Shown: piece by piece, positions 1 through 6,309 of the stretch
Layout: every line of letters begins with the position of its first letter
Numbering within the stretch: the stretch's first letter is position 1
From: an uncultured Campylobacter sp.
Lineage (GTDB): Bacteria > Campylobacterota > Campylobacteria > Campylobacterales > Campylobacteraceae
DNA length: 7,692 nucleotides
Direction of reading: 5' to 3'
Assembly: GCF_938018035.1 (NCBI RefSeq)
Contig: NZ_CALIJF010000300.1
Location: 1-7,692 of the forward strand
The notes under the pieces: generated by a model
The model's input: only the letters and a program-made list of their open reading frames with translations
Databases searched by the model: none
What the model was told of the DNA's origin: nothing
Position numbers and translations under genes: made by a program

Positions 1-265
1 CCCACGGAAACATAAAGATAATCTCGACGTCAAAAAGTATGAAAAGCACGGCTATTAAAAAAAAGTGGGAGTTCATTCGGTTAGGCTGTTTGACGGCCTC
101 GGGTCCGCTTTCGTAAATTTCGCCCTTTAACCGCTCGTCGCGCCTGTCTGCCAAACGCGAGCCTACCAAAGAGGATAGCTTAACGATGAGCGAAAAGACG
201 CAAAAAGCCAGGATTAGCATTACGAATATTCCGAAATACGGGCTTTGCAGCGGAATTCTAGACAT
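1..265 (-). CDS. nuoA: NADH-quinone oxidoreductase subunit A, partial (N-terminal 88 residues)
   Basis: Reading the minus strand from the ATG at 265 gives 88 uninterrupted codons that leave the window at base 1, so the C-terminus is missing. The product is a small membrane subunit of respiratory complex I, which takes part in quinone reduction coupled to proton pumping. Residues about 10-30 form the first membrane helix. A hydrophilic loop follows, with the YESGP motif at 51-55, corresponding to the family's YECG/YESG loop. The second helix contains FDVEIIFMFPW at 78-88, the strongest signature of NuoA, with the acidic pair D79/E81 in the membrane. The start is supported by a GAGG ribosome site 6 bases upstream (on the minus strand GAGGCGAAAA precedes ATG). 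As the usual first gene of nuo operons, it suggests that nuoB and later genes lie beyond the left edge. It is transcribed divergently from the phosphate permease. The identification is firm. Confidence 0.93.
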   Translation of the reverse strand, partial: MSRIPLQSPYFGIFVMLILAFCVFSLIVKLSSLVGSRLADRRDERLKGEIYESGPEAVKQPNRMNSHFFLIAVLFILFDVEIIFMFPW

Positions 266-295
266 TTTTCGCCTCGGTTTTAAAATTTAATGCGG

Positions 296-301
296 ATTGT
301 A
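296..301 (-). promoter_or_regulatory. Candidate -10 box for nuoA
   Basis: On the minus strand the hexamer TACAAT lies about 30 bases before the nuoA start codon. It differs from the TATAAT consensus by one base and is preceded by an AT-rich stretch, as is usual for Campylobacter sigma-70 promoters that lack a clear -35 box. The same hexamer, within GTTACAATC, occurs upstream of azlC. Position and sequence fit a promoter, but there is no extended TGN and no experimental support. Confidence 0.4.
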
Positions 302-407
302 ACGAAGTATTGATTTAATAAAGCTTAGCGCGCGCCACTAAATTCGCTTTTAAAAGTAAAATTTAATATACCTCTCTCGTGCGATTTAGTGGGGATTAAG
401 GCGCGTG

Positions 408-416
408 TGGTAAAAT
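408..416 (+). promoter_or_regulatory. Extended -10 promoter element for the phosphate permease gene
   Basis: TGGTAAAAT fits an extended -10 element (TGN followed by TAAAAT). It would start transcription near 422-424, leaving an untranslated leader of about 16 bases that holds the ribosome site AAGGGAGAG at 429-437, directly before the ATG at 440. No convincing -35 box is visible, which is normal for Campylobacter. No PhoB-like direct repeat was recognised upstream, so phosphate control cannot be claimed. Confidence 0.5.
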
Positions 417-439
417 TTCGCGGATTTTAAGGGAGAGCT

Positions 440-2002
440 ATGAAATCTAGCAAGATAAGTCTCATTTTCTACGGCATATTCTGCGGCGTAACAATCTATT
501 TTCTTATCTGGGGATTCGGTTTTATAGGAAGCGGCGATAAAATGCTATTTTTAGTTTCGGTATTTTTGGGCATCTTTATGGCCTTTAATATCGGCGGAAA
601 CGACGTGGCAAATTCCTTCGGCACCAGCGTCGGAAGCGGCACTCTTAGCATCGCGCAAGCCCTTTGTATCGCAGCGGTATTTGAAGCAAGCGGCGCGGTA
701 ATCGCAGGCGGCGAAGTAACCTCGACGATCCGCAGCGGCATAATCGATCTTAGCAAAATGGACGTGCATCCGAGAGACTTTATCTACGTAATGATGAGCG
801 CGCTTTTTGCGGCGGGCGCGTGGCTGCTTTTTGCCAGCAGAAAGGGTTTGCCCGTATCTACTACTCATGCGATCATCGGCGGTATCGTGGGCTCGGGGCT
901 TACGCTAGGCGCCCTGCTTAATACCGCAGAGACTTCCGCATTGTGGCTAGTGCAGTGGGATAAGATCGGTAAAATAGCTATCTCTTGGGTACTCTCGCCG
1001 ATTTTGGGCGGAGTGATCTCCTTTGGAATTTTCTGGCTAATCAAGCATTATATTTTGGATTACAACCGCTACGCTCAAATAAAGATCGACCGCATAAAGC
1101 GCGAAAAAAAATCTCTCCGTAAGCTGCATAAAAAGACCTTCGAGACTCTGGACGACATTCAAAAGATCGCCTATGCAGAAGCGCTAAATCACGATATTTA
1201 CGCGATGCGCGATCCCGATTTCGATCCAAGCGAGCTGGATAGCGAGTATTATAAAAAGGTGATCGAGCTTGACGCCAAAAAAGAGAAGCTCAAATCCCAC
1301 AAGGCCCTAGAGTACGGAATCCCTGCCGTAGCGGGTATCGGCGCTTTCGTAATCTCGGCGATGCTGATATTTAAGGGGCTGCATAATCTAAATTTCGGGC
1401 TTACGAATTTTTACAACTACCTCATCATCGGTATGTCGACGCTGATTACCTGGCTTTTGATGTTTATTTTCGCTAAAACCCTGCGCCGCTCAAATTTAAA
1501 CAAATCCGCGTTTTTGATGTTTAGCTGGCTGCAAGTACTCACCGCTAGCGGCTTTGCCTTTTCGCACGGCAGCAACGACATCGCAAACGCCGTGGGTCCG
1601 TTTGCCGCCATCATCGATACGATGGCTACGAATAGTATCAATCCCTCCACTCCCGTGCCGCAGCAGATTATGATAATGTTCGCAGTAGCCCTCATAGCGG
1701 GACTTTGGTTCATCGGCAAAGAGGTGATCGCCACCGTAGGCACTAATCTCACCAAAATCCACCCCGCCTCGGGCTTTAGCGCCGAGCTCGCAAGCGCCGT
1801 CGTCGTCATGGCGGCATCGGTGCTGGGGCTGCCGATCTCCTCGACCCACGTGCTAATCGGCGCGATTTTGGGAATAGGCTTGGTAAATCACAGCACGAAC
1901 TGGTCGCTGATGAAGCCGATCGGGCTAGCGTGGATCATCACCCTACCCGTCTCGGCGCTGCTTTCGGCGTTTGCATTCGTGCTTTTGCGCCACGTATTTT
2001 AG
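440..2002 (+). CDS. pit: PiT-family inorganic phosphate transporter
   Basis: A 520-residue inner-membrane permease of the PiT family, which imports inorganic phosphate (as metal-phosphate with protons in the bacterial Pit systems). The two family signature repeats are plain. The first half has GGNDVANSFGTSVGSG at 52-67 and GLPVSTTHAIIGGIVG at 136-151. The second half has FSHGSNDIANAVGPFAAI at 374-391 and GLPISSTHVLIGAILG at 463-478. This is the internal duplication typical of the family. Hydrophobic segments occupy about 5-30, 35-50, 70-90, 114-132, 140-160, 178-203, 292-312, 325-346, 358-376, 408-428, 448-475 and 492-518. A charged loop of about 85 residues (roughly 204-289, rich in Lys, Arg, Glu and Asp) separates the halves and is probably cytoplasmic. 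The start is supported by the AAGGGAGAG ribosome site. The gene appears monocistronic, with its own promoter and a 220-bp gap after it. Exact substrate and ion coupling cannot be read from the sequence. Confidence 0.93.
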   Translation: MKSSKISLIFYGIFCGVTIYFLIWGFGFIGSGDKMLFLVSVFLGIFMAFNIGGNDVANSFGTSVGSGTLSIAQALCIAAVFEASGAVIAGGEVTSTIRSGIIDLSKMDVHPRDFIYVMMSALFAAGAWLLFASRKGLPVSTTHAIIGGIVGSGLTLGALLNTAETSALWLVQWDKIGKIAISWVLSPILGGVISFGIFWLIKHYILDYNRYAQIKIDRIKREKKSLRKLHKKTFETLDDIQKIAYAEALNHDIYAMRDPDFDPSELDSEYYKKVIELDAKKEKLKSHKALEYGIPAVAGIGAFVISAMLIFKGLHNLNFGLTNFYNYLIIGMSTLITWLLMFIFAKTLRRSNLNKSAFLMFSWLQVLTASGFAFSHGSNDIANAVGPFAAIIDTMATNSINPSTPVPQQIMIMFAVALIAGLWFIGKEVIATVGTNLTKIHPASGFSAELASAVVVMAASVLGLPISSTHVLIGAILGIGLVNHSTNWSLMKPIGLAWIITLPVSALLSAFAFVLLRHVF

Positions 2003-2026
2003 GCTAAATTTAAAAATCCGCTCTCT

Positions 2027-2075
2027 GAAATTTTAAAATTTCGCAAAATTCTACGCAGGCTAAATTTTAAAATTT
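2027..2075. repeat. Two AT-only palindromic words downstream of pit
   Basis: Two perfect palindromes lie in the spacer after the phosphate permease: GAAATTTTAAAATTTC at 2027-2042 and AAATTTTAAAATTT at 2062-2075. They share the same 14-base core. Related words such as AAATTTAA and TAAAATTT occur throughout the window's spacers. Such sequence could fold as a weak loop-less hairpin near the 3' end of the transcript, but it has neither a GC stem nor a U tract, so it is not called a terminator. The rest of 2003-2190 holds no ORF that could be supported. Confidence 0.6.
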
Positions 2076-2192
2076 TACGGCGCTGAAGCGAGCAAATTTT
2101 ACAGCTCCTATTACGACCGCACACCACATAAAACTCGCTAGCGACGGCATAGATTCGCCCGCAAGCCCTGTAAAATTTAATAAAATTTTAGT

Positions 2193-2198
2193 TACAAT
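2193..2198 (+). promoter_or_regulatory. Candidate -10 box for azlCD
   Basis: TACAAT, in the context GTTACAATCG, lies 24 bases before the azlC start codon and about 16 bases before its AGGAAAG ribosome site (2214-2220). It sits in an AT-rich run and matches the hexamer proposed for nuoA. No clear -35 box or operator is seen. Confidence 0.45.
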
Positions 2199-2222
2199 CG
2201 CGCTTTTAAATTTAGGAAAGCT

Positions 2223-2981
2223 ATGAGTAAATTTGAAATTTTTAGATCCACCCTCGCCGTGATGATGGGCTACATGCCGCTGGGGCTGGCGTTTGGTATC
2301 TACGGCATCAGCCAAGACCTGCCCGTATGGGCGCTCGCACTAACCTCACTGCTGATCTACGCAGGCAGCGTGGAGTTCGTGCTGATCGCCTTCATCGTAA
2401 CCCACGCCTCGCTCGTAGATACCTTCGTCGTGGCGTTTTTGCTAAATTTTCGCCATTTTTTCTATACGATGTCGCTGCTGGACGAGCTGCGCTTCGTGCG
2501 CCATAAAATTTACGCCGTATATGCCCTTACGGATGAAACCTTTGCGCTGCTAAAAGCGCGTGTATTTTTGCGCCCCGAGGAGCTTAGCGGCGAACAGCCC
2601 GTAACGCCGCAAAGATTAAAAGAGCTTGATCTGCTCTATAATCTAACCGCGGTCTTAAATCACTCCTACTGGGTCGCGGGCGTCGTTGTAGGAGCTGTTT
2701 TGGGAGCAAGCTTGAAGCTTGATTTTAGCGGAGTCGAGTTCAGCCTGACGGCGCTTTTTGCGATGCTAACCTATGAGGTTTTTAAAGCAAATCCGCAATA
2801 CAAAGTGCTATTTCTGGGCTTTGCCTGCGCGTTTGCGGGGCTTTTTATCTTTCCTGCAAAATACTTTTTATTCGGCACTCTGATTTTCGGCACAGCGGTA
2901 TTGCTGCTCTTTCGCAAATACTTCGAGCGACCTTCGCGCGCGAGACGCAGACTGCGAAAATTCTTAAAAAGGAGCAGGTAG
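2223..2981 (+). CDS. azlC: AzlC/YgaZ-family branched-chain amino acid exporter, large subunit
   Basis: A 252-residue polytopic membrane protein of the AzlC (YgaZ) family, the large subunit of a two-component exporter for branched-chain amino acids or similar compounds. Family hallmarks are GYMPLGLAFGIYG at 16-28, YAGSVEFV at 46-53, LNFRHFFYTMSLL at 74-86, DETFAL at 104-109 and NHSYWVAGVVVGA at 146-158. Hydrophobic helices run roughly at 10-28, 36-60, 64-82, 148-166, 172-188, 194-212 and 214-232. The protein ends in a strongly basic tail at about 231-252 (RKYFERPSRARRRLRKFLKRSR region), expected on the cytoplasmic face. The start is set by the AGGAAAG ribosome site at 2214-2220, and upstream reading frames look non-coding. 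Its stop overlaps the start of the small subunit by one base, implying translational coupling. The family is certain. The actual substrate (valine, leucine, isoleucine, methionine or analogues) is not. Confidence 0.9.
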   Translation: MSKFEIFRSTLAVMMGYMPLGLAFGIYGISQDLPVWALALTSLLIYAGSVEFVLIAFIVTHASLVDTFVVAFLLNFRHFFYTMSLLDELRFVRHKIYAVYALTDETFALLKARVFLRPEELSGEQPVTPQRLKELDLLYNLTAVLNHSYWVAGVVVGAVLGASLKLDFSGVEFSLTALFAMLTYEVFKANPQYKVLFLGFACAFAGLFIFPAKYFLFGTLIFGTAVLLLFRKYFERPSRARRRLRKFLKRSR

Positions 2982-3328
2982 TGGAAATTTTACCCTATAT
3001 CTTTCTGGCCTCGCTCGCTACGATTTTGACGCGATTTTTGCCGCTGTTTCTTTTTAAGAAAAAGACCGCGAGTCCAAATCTGGCGTATTTGCAGAAAAAC
3101 TCCGGACTTTTGATAATGGTCGTTTTGACGATCTATGCGCTTAAAATGATGCTGCCTAGCTTTTCGGGCGAGCGGGCTTTTAGCGCGGACGCGCTGCAAA
3201 CGGCGATGCTGCTATTTTGCCTAATTATGGCGTTTGTCGTGCATGCTAAATTTCGCAATTCCCTCGTTACGATAGCGCTTCCTACGCTAATATATATGGC
3301 GGCGCTACGCTTTTTATTAAATTATTGA
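2981..3328 (+). CDS. azlD: AzlD/YgaH-family branched-chain amino acid exporter, small subunit
   Basis: A 115-residue membrane protein, the usual partner of AzlC. It starts with GTG, whose G is the last base of the azlC TAG stop. An AAGGAG ribosome site at 2969-2974 lies 6 bases before it, inside the azlC 3' end. The AzlD pattern is visible: an N-terminal helix ending in the conserved TRFLP (17-21), a short basic stretch KKK at 26-28, then hydrophobic helices at about 41-59, 73-88 and 95-113. Length is normal for the family (about 100-115). The product should form a complex with AzlC in the inner membrane and is needed for export. The one-base overlap indicates that the pair is expressed as one unit. 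Confidence 0.88.
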   Translation: MEILPYIFLASLATILTRFLPLFLFKKKTASPNLAYLQKNSGLLIMVVLTIYALKMMLPSFSGERAFSADALQTAMLLFCLIMAFVVHAKFRNSLVTIALPTLIYMAALRFLLNY

Positions 3329-3351
3329 TAAATTTATAAGTTAGTTTTCGA

Positions 3352-3380
3352 TAAACTTCAAAAATTAATTTTTAAGTTTA
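3352..3380. repeat. Near-perfect 29-nt palindrome upstream of the radical SAM gene
   Basis: The left arm TAAACTTCAAAAATT (3352-3366) pairs with the right arm AATTTTTAAGTTTA (3367-3380). All 14 base pairs match and only C3359 is unpaired. It lies in the 69-bp spacer between azlD and the radical SAM gene and ends 17 bases before that gene's ATG. It could be a dyad operator, an AT-rich 3' structure for azlCD, or both. The absence of a loop favours recognition as DNA rather than a stable RNA hairpin. No known Fur, PerR or other consensus is recognised with confidence. Confidence 0.6.
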
Positions 3381-3397
3381 AAAAAGGTTAAAGTTTT

Positions 3398-4750
3398 ATG
3401 AATTTTATCAGTCAAATGGTGCATAGCTTCGCCAAAAAATACGCCGCCGAAACTATGCAAAAATCCCTATACAACTCCCTTAGAATCGACATCACGCAGG
3501 AAAATATCGCTAAAATTCCAAACCCCGATAAAAAATATATGCTCTACATACACGTGCCATTCTGCCACACGTTTTGCCCGTACTGCTCCTTTCATAAATA
3601 TGCTTACGAGCGCGGCGCGTGCAAGGCGTATTTTAGCGCGCTACGCACCGAGATGCAGCGCACAAAGGACGCAGGCTACGACTTTGAGACGCTTTATGTA
3701 GGCGGCGGCACGACGCTCATCGACGAGGATGAGCTAGCGCGCACACTGGAGCTTGCTAAGTCGCTTTTTAATATCAAAGAGGTCTCGTGCGAGAGCGATC
3801 CCAACCACATCGAGCCTGAGAGCTTGCTGCGATTTCGCGGGCTCATAGACCGCCTAAGCGTGGGCGTGCAGAGCTTTGACGACGATATTTTACGTAAAGC
3901 TTCGCGCTACGACAAATTTGGCTCGGGTGAAATTTTGCAAGAAAAGCTATCCCGAGCGGTCGGAATTTTACCGATTTTAAGCCTGGATCTGATCTTTAAC
4001 TTTCCGTTTCAAACTCGCGAAATTTTACTTCGCGACATCGAAGCGGCAAAAGCGGTAAAACCGGAGCAGATCACGCTGTATCCGCTGATGAAATCGCCTT
4101 TGATGCGCGATCAAATAGCGCGAAGCCTCGGCGTTAGCAATGTAGATCACGAAGAGGAATTTTACTCTATCATCTGCAAGGAATTTGCAAGCTGGCACCG
4201 CAGCAACGCATGGGCTTTCGCTCGCGAAAAATCAAACATCAACGACGAGTATGTAGGCACAAACCACGAATACGTAGGCATCGGAAGCGGCGCGTTTAGT
4301 TTCTTAGGCGGCAGGCTGCTCGTAAATGCGTTTAATCTCGAAGACTACGCAAGCAGGGTGCGCAAAAACGAAAGCACCGTCATCGCCACTTGCGATTTTA
4401 GCAGATCCGAGCGCACAAAATACCTCTTTTTGACCGAGCTTTTCAACGGCGAGATCGATATCGCTAAATTTAACGCCGCAAATGATCTAAATTTGCGCCG
4501 CGAATTGGGCAGAGAGCTTAGCCTGCTAAGGCTTGCAGGAGCCGTGCGGATCGAGGGTGAGATCATCCACACGACGGAATTTGGCGCGTATTTGTGCCTT
4601 GTTTTGATGAAGGAATTTTACACCGGCATGGACAAGGTGCGTGCGGCGTTCCGCGACGATGCCAAGATTAAGCGCGCAAAACAGCTCATCATTATGGACG
4701 AAAGCGAATCCGCCGCAACCGGCGCAGCAAAAGGCGAGATAGCGTCGTAA
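3398..4750 (+). CDS. HemN-family radical SAM protein (coproporphyrinogen III oxidase-like)
   Basis: A 450-residue cytoplasmic radical SAM enzyme of the HemN/HemW/HutW superfamily. The strand-helix opening YIHVPFCHTFCPYCSF (50-65) contains the 4Fe-4S ligands C56, C60 and C63. Next come YVGGGTTL (100-107, the SAM-binding glycine motif), ESDPNHI (132-138), LSVGVQSF (153-160), LDLIFNFPFQT (196-206) and YVGIGSGAFSF (292-302), all typical of the group. A C-terminal winged-helix-like part covers about 335-410. Classical HemN has a fourth Cys two residues after the third (CxxxCxxCxC). Here that position is Phe, as in HemW and the heme-processing HutW/ChuW group, so true coproporphyrinogen oxidase activity is not assured. 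The length (450) is closer to HemN (about 457) than to HemW (about 380). The C-terminal tail after about 430 is low-complexity. The ribosome site is weak (AAGG at 3384-3387, 10 bases before ATG). Alternative roles are heme handling or an anaerobic radical SAM heme-cleavage reaction. Confidence 0.8.
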   Translation: MNFISQMVHSFAKKYAAETMQKSLYNSLRIDITQENIAKIPNPDKKYMLYIHVPFCHTFCPYCSFHKYAYERGACKAYFSALRTEMQRTKDAGYDFETLYVGGGTTLIDEDELARTLELAKSLFNIKEVSCESDPNHIEPESLLRFRGLIDRLSVGVQSFDDDILRKASRYDKFGSGEILQEKLSRAVGILPILSLDLIFNFPFQTREILLRDIEAAKAVKPEQITLYPLMKSPLMRDQIARSLGVSNVDHEEEFYSIICKEFASWHRSNAWAFAREKSNINDEYVGTNHEYVGIGSGAFSFLGGRLLVNAFNLEDYASRVRKNESTVIATCDFSRSERTKYLFLTELFNGEIDIAKFNAANDLNLRRELGRELSLLRLAGAVRIEGEIIHTTEFGAYLCLVLMKEFYTGMDKVRAAFRDDAKIKRAKQLIIMDESESAATGAAKGEIAS

Positions 4751-4756
4751 ATTTTG

Positions 4757-4816
4757 TGCCAGACCGCTACTAGCGCTTGGACGCACCCGCGACTTAAGCG
4801 CAAATACTGTCTGGCA
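4757..4816. repeat. Two-tier inverted repeat (possible structured RNA or 3' hairpin)
   Basis: The outer arms TGCCAGAC (4757-4764) and GTCTGGCA (4809-4816) are perfect complements. Inside them, GCGCTT (4773-4778) pairs with AAGCGC (4796-4801) and extends by two G-U pairs. The core CGC (4782-4784) can pair with GCG (4789-4791) around the loop ACCC. The whole 60 bases can therefore fold as one long hairpin with an internal loop. It starts 6 bases after the radical SAM stop codon and is followed by ATTTAAAAC rather than a U tract, so it is not a textbook terminator. It is the most GC-rich piece of the 114-bp spacer and sits at the change from conserved to accessory genes. Confidence 0.6.
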
Positions 4817-4864
4817 TTTAAAACACAAACGAATTTTTGATTTCAAAATTTAGGAAACGCCGCA

Positions 4865-5218
4865 ATGAAACGCAGAATGATCAAGCTATTCATTTTATTT
4901 CTGTTTTTTGTCCTTGTATTTGAGCTCGTCGGCAATCTTTTTAACTTCGGTCGCTTCCCCTTTCATAAAAGCTGCGAGCCGTTTATGATGATAAACCGCT
5001 ATATAACCGGTGATTCAAACGATAGGTGCATAATGCAACTTATGGAGCAGGGCAACAAAAGAGATCTTTCGCTATATTACTATAAAACTAAATTTAATCT
5101 TGAGGAGCCATTGTCCGAACTGGATGAAAAAGCTATAAAATTTTTAAATATTCCGAACTCAAAGATAATCACCGTAAATAAAGACGGCGTGGAAAAGAAA
5201 TTTTTAATAAGCGATTAA
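4865..5218 (+). CDS. Hypothetical membrane-anchored protein
   Basis: The product has 117 residues and its family is not recognised. A basic start (MKRRMIK) is followed by a strongly hydrophobic segment at about 7-25, rich in Phe and Leu. This reads as an uncleaved signal anchor, because no clear cleavage site follows. About 90 polar residues should then lie in the periplasm, including C37 and C55, which might form a disulfide, and a Lys/Asp-rich C-terminus. The start is supported by AGGAAA at 4852-4857, 7 bases before the ATG. It is the first gene of the lower-GC accessory block and reads in the same direction as the immunity-like genes after it, separated by 90 bases. A role as a membrane-tethered immunity protein is possible but rests on context only. 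Confidence 0.7.
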   Translation: MKRRMIKLFILFLFFVLVFELVGNLFNFGRFPFHKSCEPFMMINRYITGDSNDRCIMQLMEQGNKRDLSLYYYKTKFNLEEPLSELDEKAIKFLNIPNSKIITVNKDGVEKKFLISD

Positions 5219-5308
5219 ATTTAAATAGCAAAGAAGCCCTGCTTCAATTGCAATATCAAAGCCTAACAAATCGAGAATTTTAAAATTTATAAAATTAAAG
5301 GAGGAGTA

Positions 5309-5584
5309 ATGAATAATCTAAAACTCATACAAAACTGGTATGCTTCCAAATGCGACGGAGAATGGGAGCATGAATATGGCCTTACGCTGGAGACGGTCGA
5401 TAACCCGGGCTGGTGGATCGAAATCGATGGCGAGAGCGGGAAAAAGCCTATAAAAATAAATGTCGATAGAGATGACGAGGATTGGTTTTTCATCAATGCC
5501 ACGGAAAACGAACTCAAAGGAAGTTGCGGAGCCGAAAATTTAGAGGAATTATTGGAATACGTGGTAAAATGGCTAATGGATTAA
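5309..5584 (+). CDS. Imm53-family immunity protein
   Basis: A 91-residue acidic cytoplasmic protein that closely follows the pattern I recall for the Imm53 family of polymorphic-toxin immunity proteins. The key blocks are LIQNWYASKCDGEWEHEYG (5-23) and LETVDNPGWWIEID (27-40), corresponding to the family's leucine-tryptophan-rich opening and its TLDNPGW core. A DDEDWFF segment (55-61) and a helical end (about 76-90) follow. Such proteins bind and neutralise a cognate toxin domain delivered by neighbouring bacteria. The abundance of Asp and Glu would suit binding to a basic nuclease, but the toxin is not known from this sequence. Length is normal for the family. The start is firm: AAAGGAGGAG at 5297-5306 is one of the best ribosome sites in the window. 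No toxin gene precedes it here, so it looks like an orphan immunity gene. Confidence 0.85.
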   Translation: MNNLKLIQNWYASKCDGEWEHEYGLTLETVDNPGWWIEIDGESGKKPIKINVDRDDEDWFFINATENELKGSCGAENLEELLEYVVKWLMD

Positions 5585-5613
5585 AATTTAGCAAGACAAA
5601 TAAAGGAGCCTAG

Positions 5614-6150
5614 ATGATCGAAGTCGAGATAAAAAACGAATCTTGCAAAAAGACCGAAGTTACGCTTGCAAATATCGAAATTGTTAAGGACGCCGTAAAG
5701 GAATTCGCCTATAAAAGCTTTAAGGGCAGTTATCTGTTTTTTGATATTTACGGCGAGATAGATAGGGATTTCCGCGCGCTTGGAGCAATTGGCGAAGGAG
5801 ATGAAAACAATATCCGAAAAATAGATCTTAAAAAATATGAAAAAAGCTCCGTGGGCGCCACCAACATATCGCAAGATATACAGGGCGCGAAATTCTGCAC
5901 CTATTTCAAGCTGGATCAAAGTGAAATTTTAAAGCAAATATTATATTATATAGCCTATGAAAGATTTGAAGGCGGCTATTACGCAAAGGGTAAATTTATA
6001 GGCAAAAACAGAGACGATCTTATTTTTATCGGCATCTGCGGCGATGTAAAAAATTGCGCCGAAATAAAGAGCGTCGATTTAGATGAAATAATAAAAAGTA
6101 TGCCTAAACTCTCGGAATCAAATAATTTTTATATTAACGAGTTTATATGA
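5614..6150 (+). CDS. Hypothetical protein, possible immunity protein
   Basis: A 178-residue protein whose family is not recognised. No signal peptide or membrane segment is visible, so it is probably cytoplasmic. It has alternating beta-like and charged stretches. Points that stand out are an aromatic strand-like run YLFFDIYGEIDRDF (40-53), an Ile/Tyr-rich helix KQILYYIAYERF (107-118) followed by EGGYYAKGKF (119-128), and LIFIGICGD (135-143). Four cysteines are scattered (11, 95, 141, 147) with no metal-binding spacing. Translation should be efficient: AAAGGAG lies just upstream (about 5601-5607) and the ATG at 5614 follows the Imm53-like stop by only 29 bases, suggesting co-transcription. 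The size, acidic character and position between immunity-like genes suggest another immunity protein. That is inference from context. Confidence 0.75.
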   Translation: MIEVEIKNESCKKTEVTLANIEIVKDAVKEFAYKSFKGSYLFFDIYGEIDRDFRALGAIGEGDENNIRKIDLKKYEKSSVGATNISQDIQGAKFCTYFKLDQSEILKQILYYIAYERFEGGYYAKGKFIGKNRDDLIFIGICGDVKNCAEIKSVDLDEIIKSMPKLSESNNFYINEFI

Positions 6151-6216
6151 GATCAACCAAACGGATCGATGAGGTAAATTCTATCGGCAACCGATTAAAT
6201 TTAAAAAGGAGATACT

Positions 6217-6309
6217 ATGAAATTTAAAATTTTGAAACCGAATGAACTATACGGCTGGGTTTTTAACAAAGATGAAGAACTTTATAAGGCTTTAGGATTT
6301 GATTGTTGA
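6217..6309 (+). CDS. Short ORF of 30 codons, or severed N-terminus of the next gene
   Basis: The ORF encodes 30 residues (MKFKILKPNELYGWVFNKDE, then ELYKALGFDC) and ends in TGA. It has a strong ribosome site, AAAAAGGAG at 6203-6211, 5 bases before the ATG, so translation very probably begins here. The TGA is followed at once by ATG of the next ORF in the same frame. Two readings are possible. It may be a short translated leader that couples initiation of the 179-residue gene. Alternatively, it may be the true N-terminus of a gene of about 210 codons broken by a nonsense change. The peptide itself is not recognised. A 5-bp hairpin (ATCGG, CAA, CCGAT at 6183-6195) lies before its ribosome site. 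Confidence 0.5.
   Translation: MKFKILKPNELYGWVFNKDEELYKALGFDC

Noticed and set aside
2067..2315. Minus-strand 82-codon frame across the spacer and the azlC 5' end.
   Set aside because: It largely mirrors azlC, has no recognisable protein features and no ribosome site. It is an antisense shadow.
2707..2721. Odd-centred palindrome CAAGCTT-G-AAGCTTG inside azlC.
   Set aside because: It is explained by the codons for Ala-Ser-Leu-Lys-Leu-Asp in a well-supported gene, and nothing else marks it as a site.
4757..4816. The two-tier hairpin as a tRNA or a CRISPR repeat.
   Set aside because: There is no cloverleaf, no T-loop GTTCRA motif, and only one copy, so neither fits.
5233..5245. Small hairpin GAAGC-CCT-GCTTC after the 117-residue gene.
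   Set aside because: Only 5 bp with no following U tract, so a terminator call is not supported.
6147..6227. A 26-codon ORF whose ATG overlaps the stop of the 178-residue gene (ATGA), ending within the next short ORF.
   Set aside because: The ATGA overlap looks like coupling, but there is no clear ribosome site, the peptide is not recognised, and the frame runs through the strong ribosome site of the 6217 ORF. It is probably chance.
6304..6309. TGT-TGA read as Cys-selenocysteine joining the 30- and 179-codon ORFs.
   Set aside because: No selenoprotein family is recognised and no convincing SECIS hairpin is seen just downstream. Re-initiation or a nonsense change is simpler.
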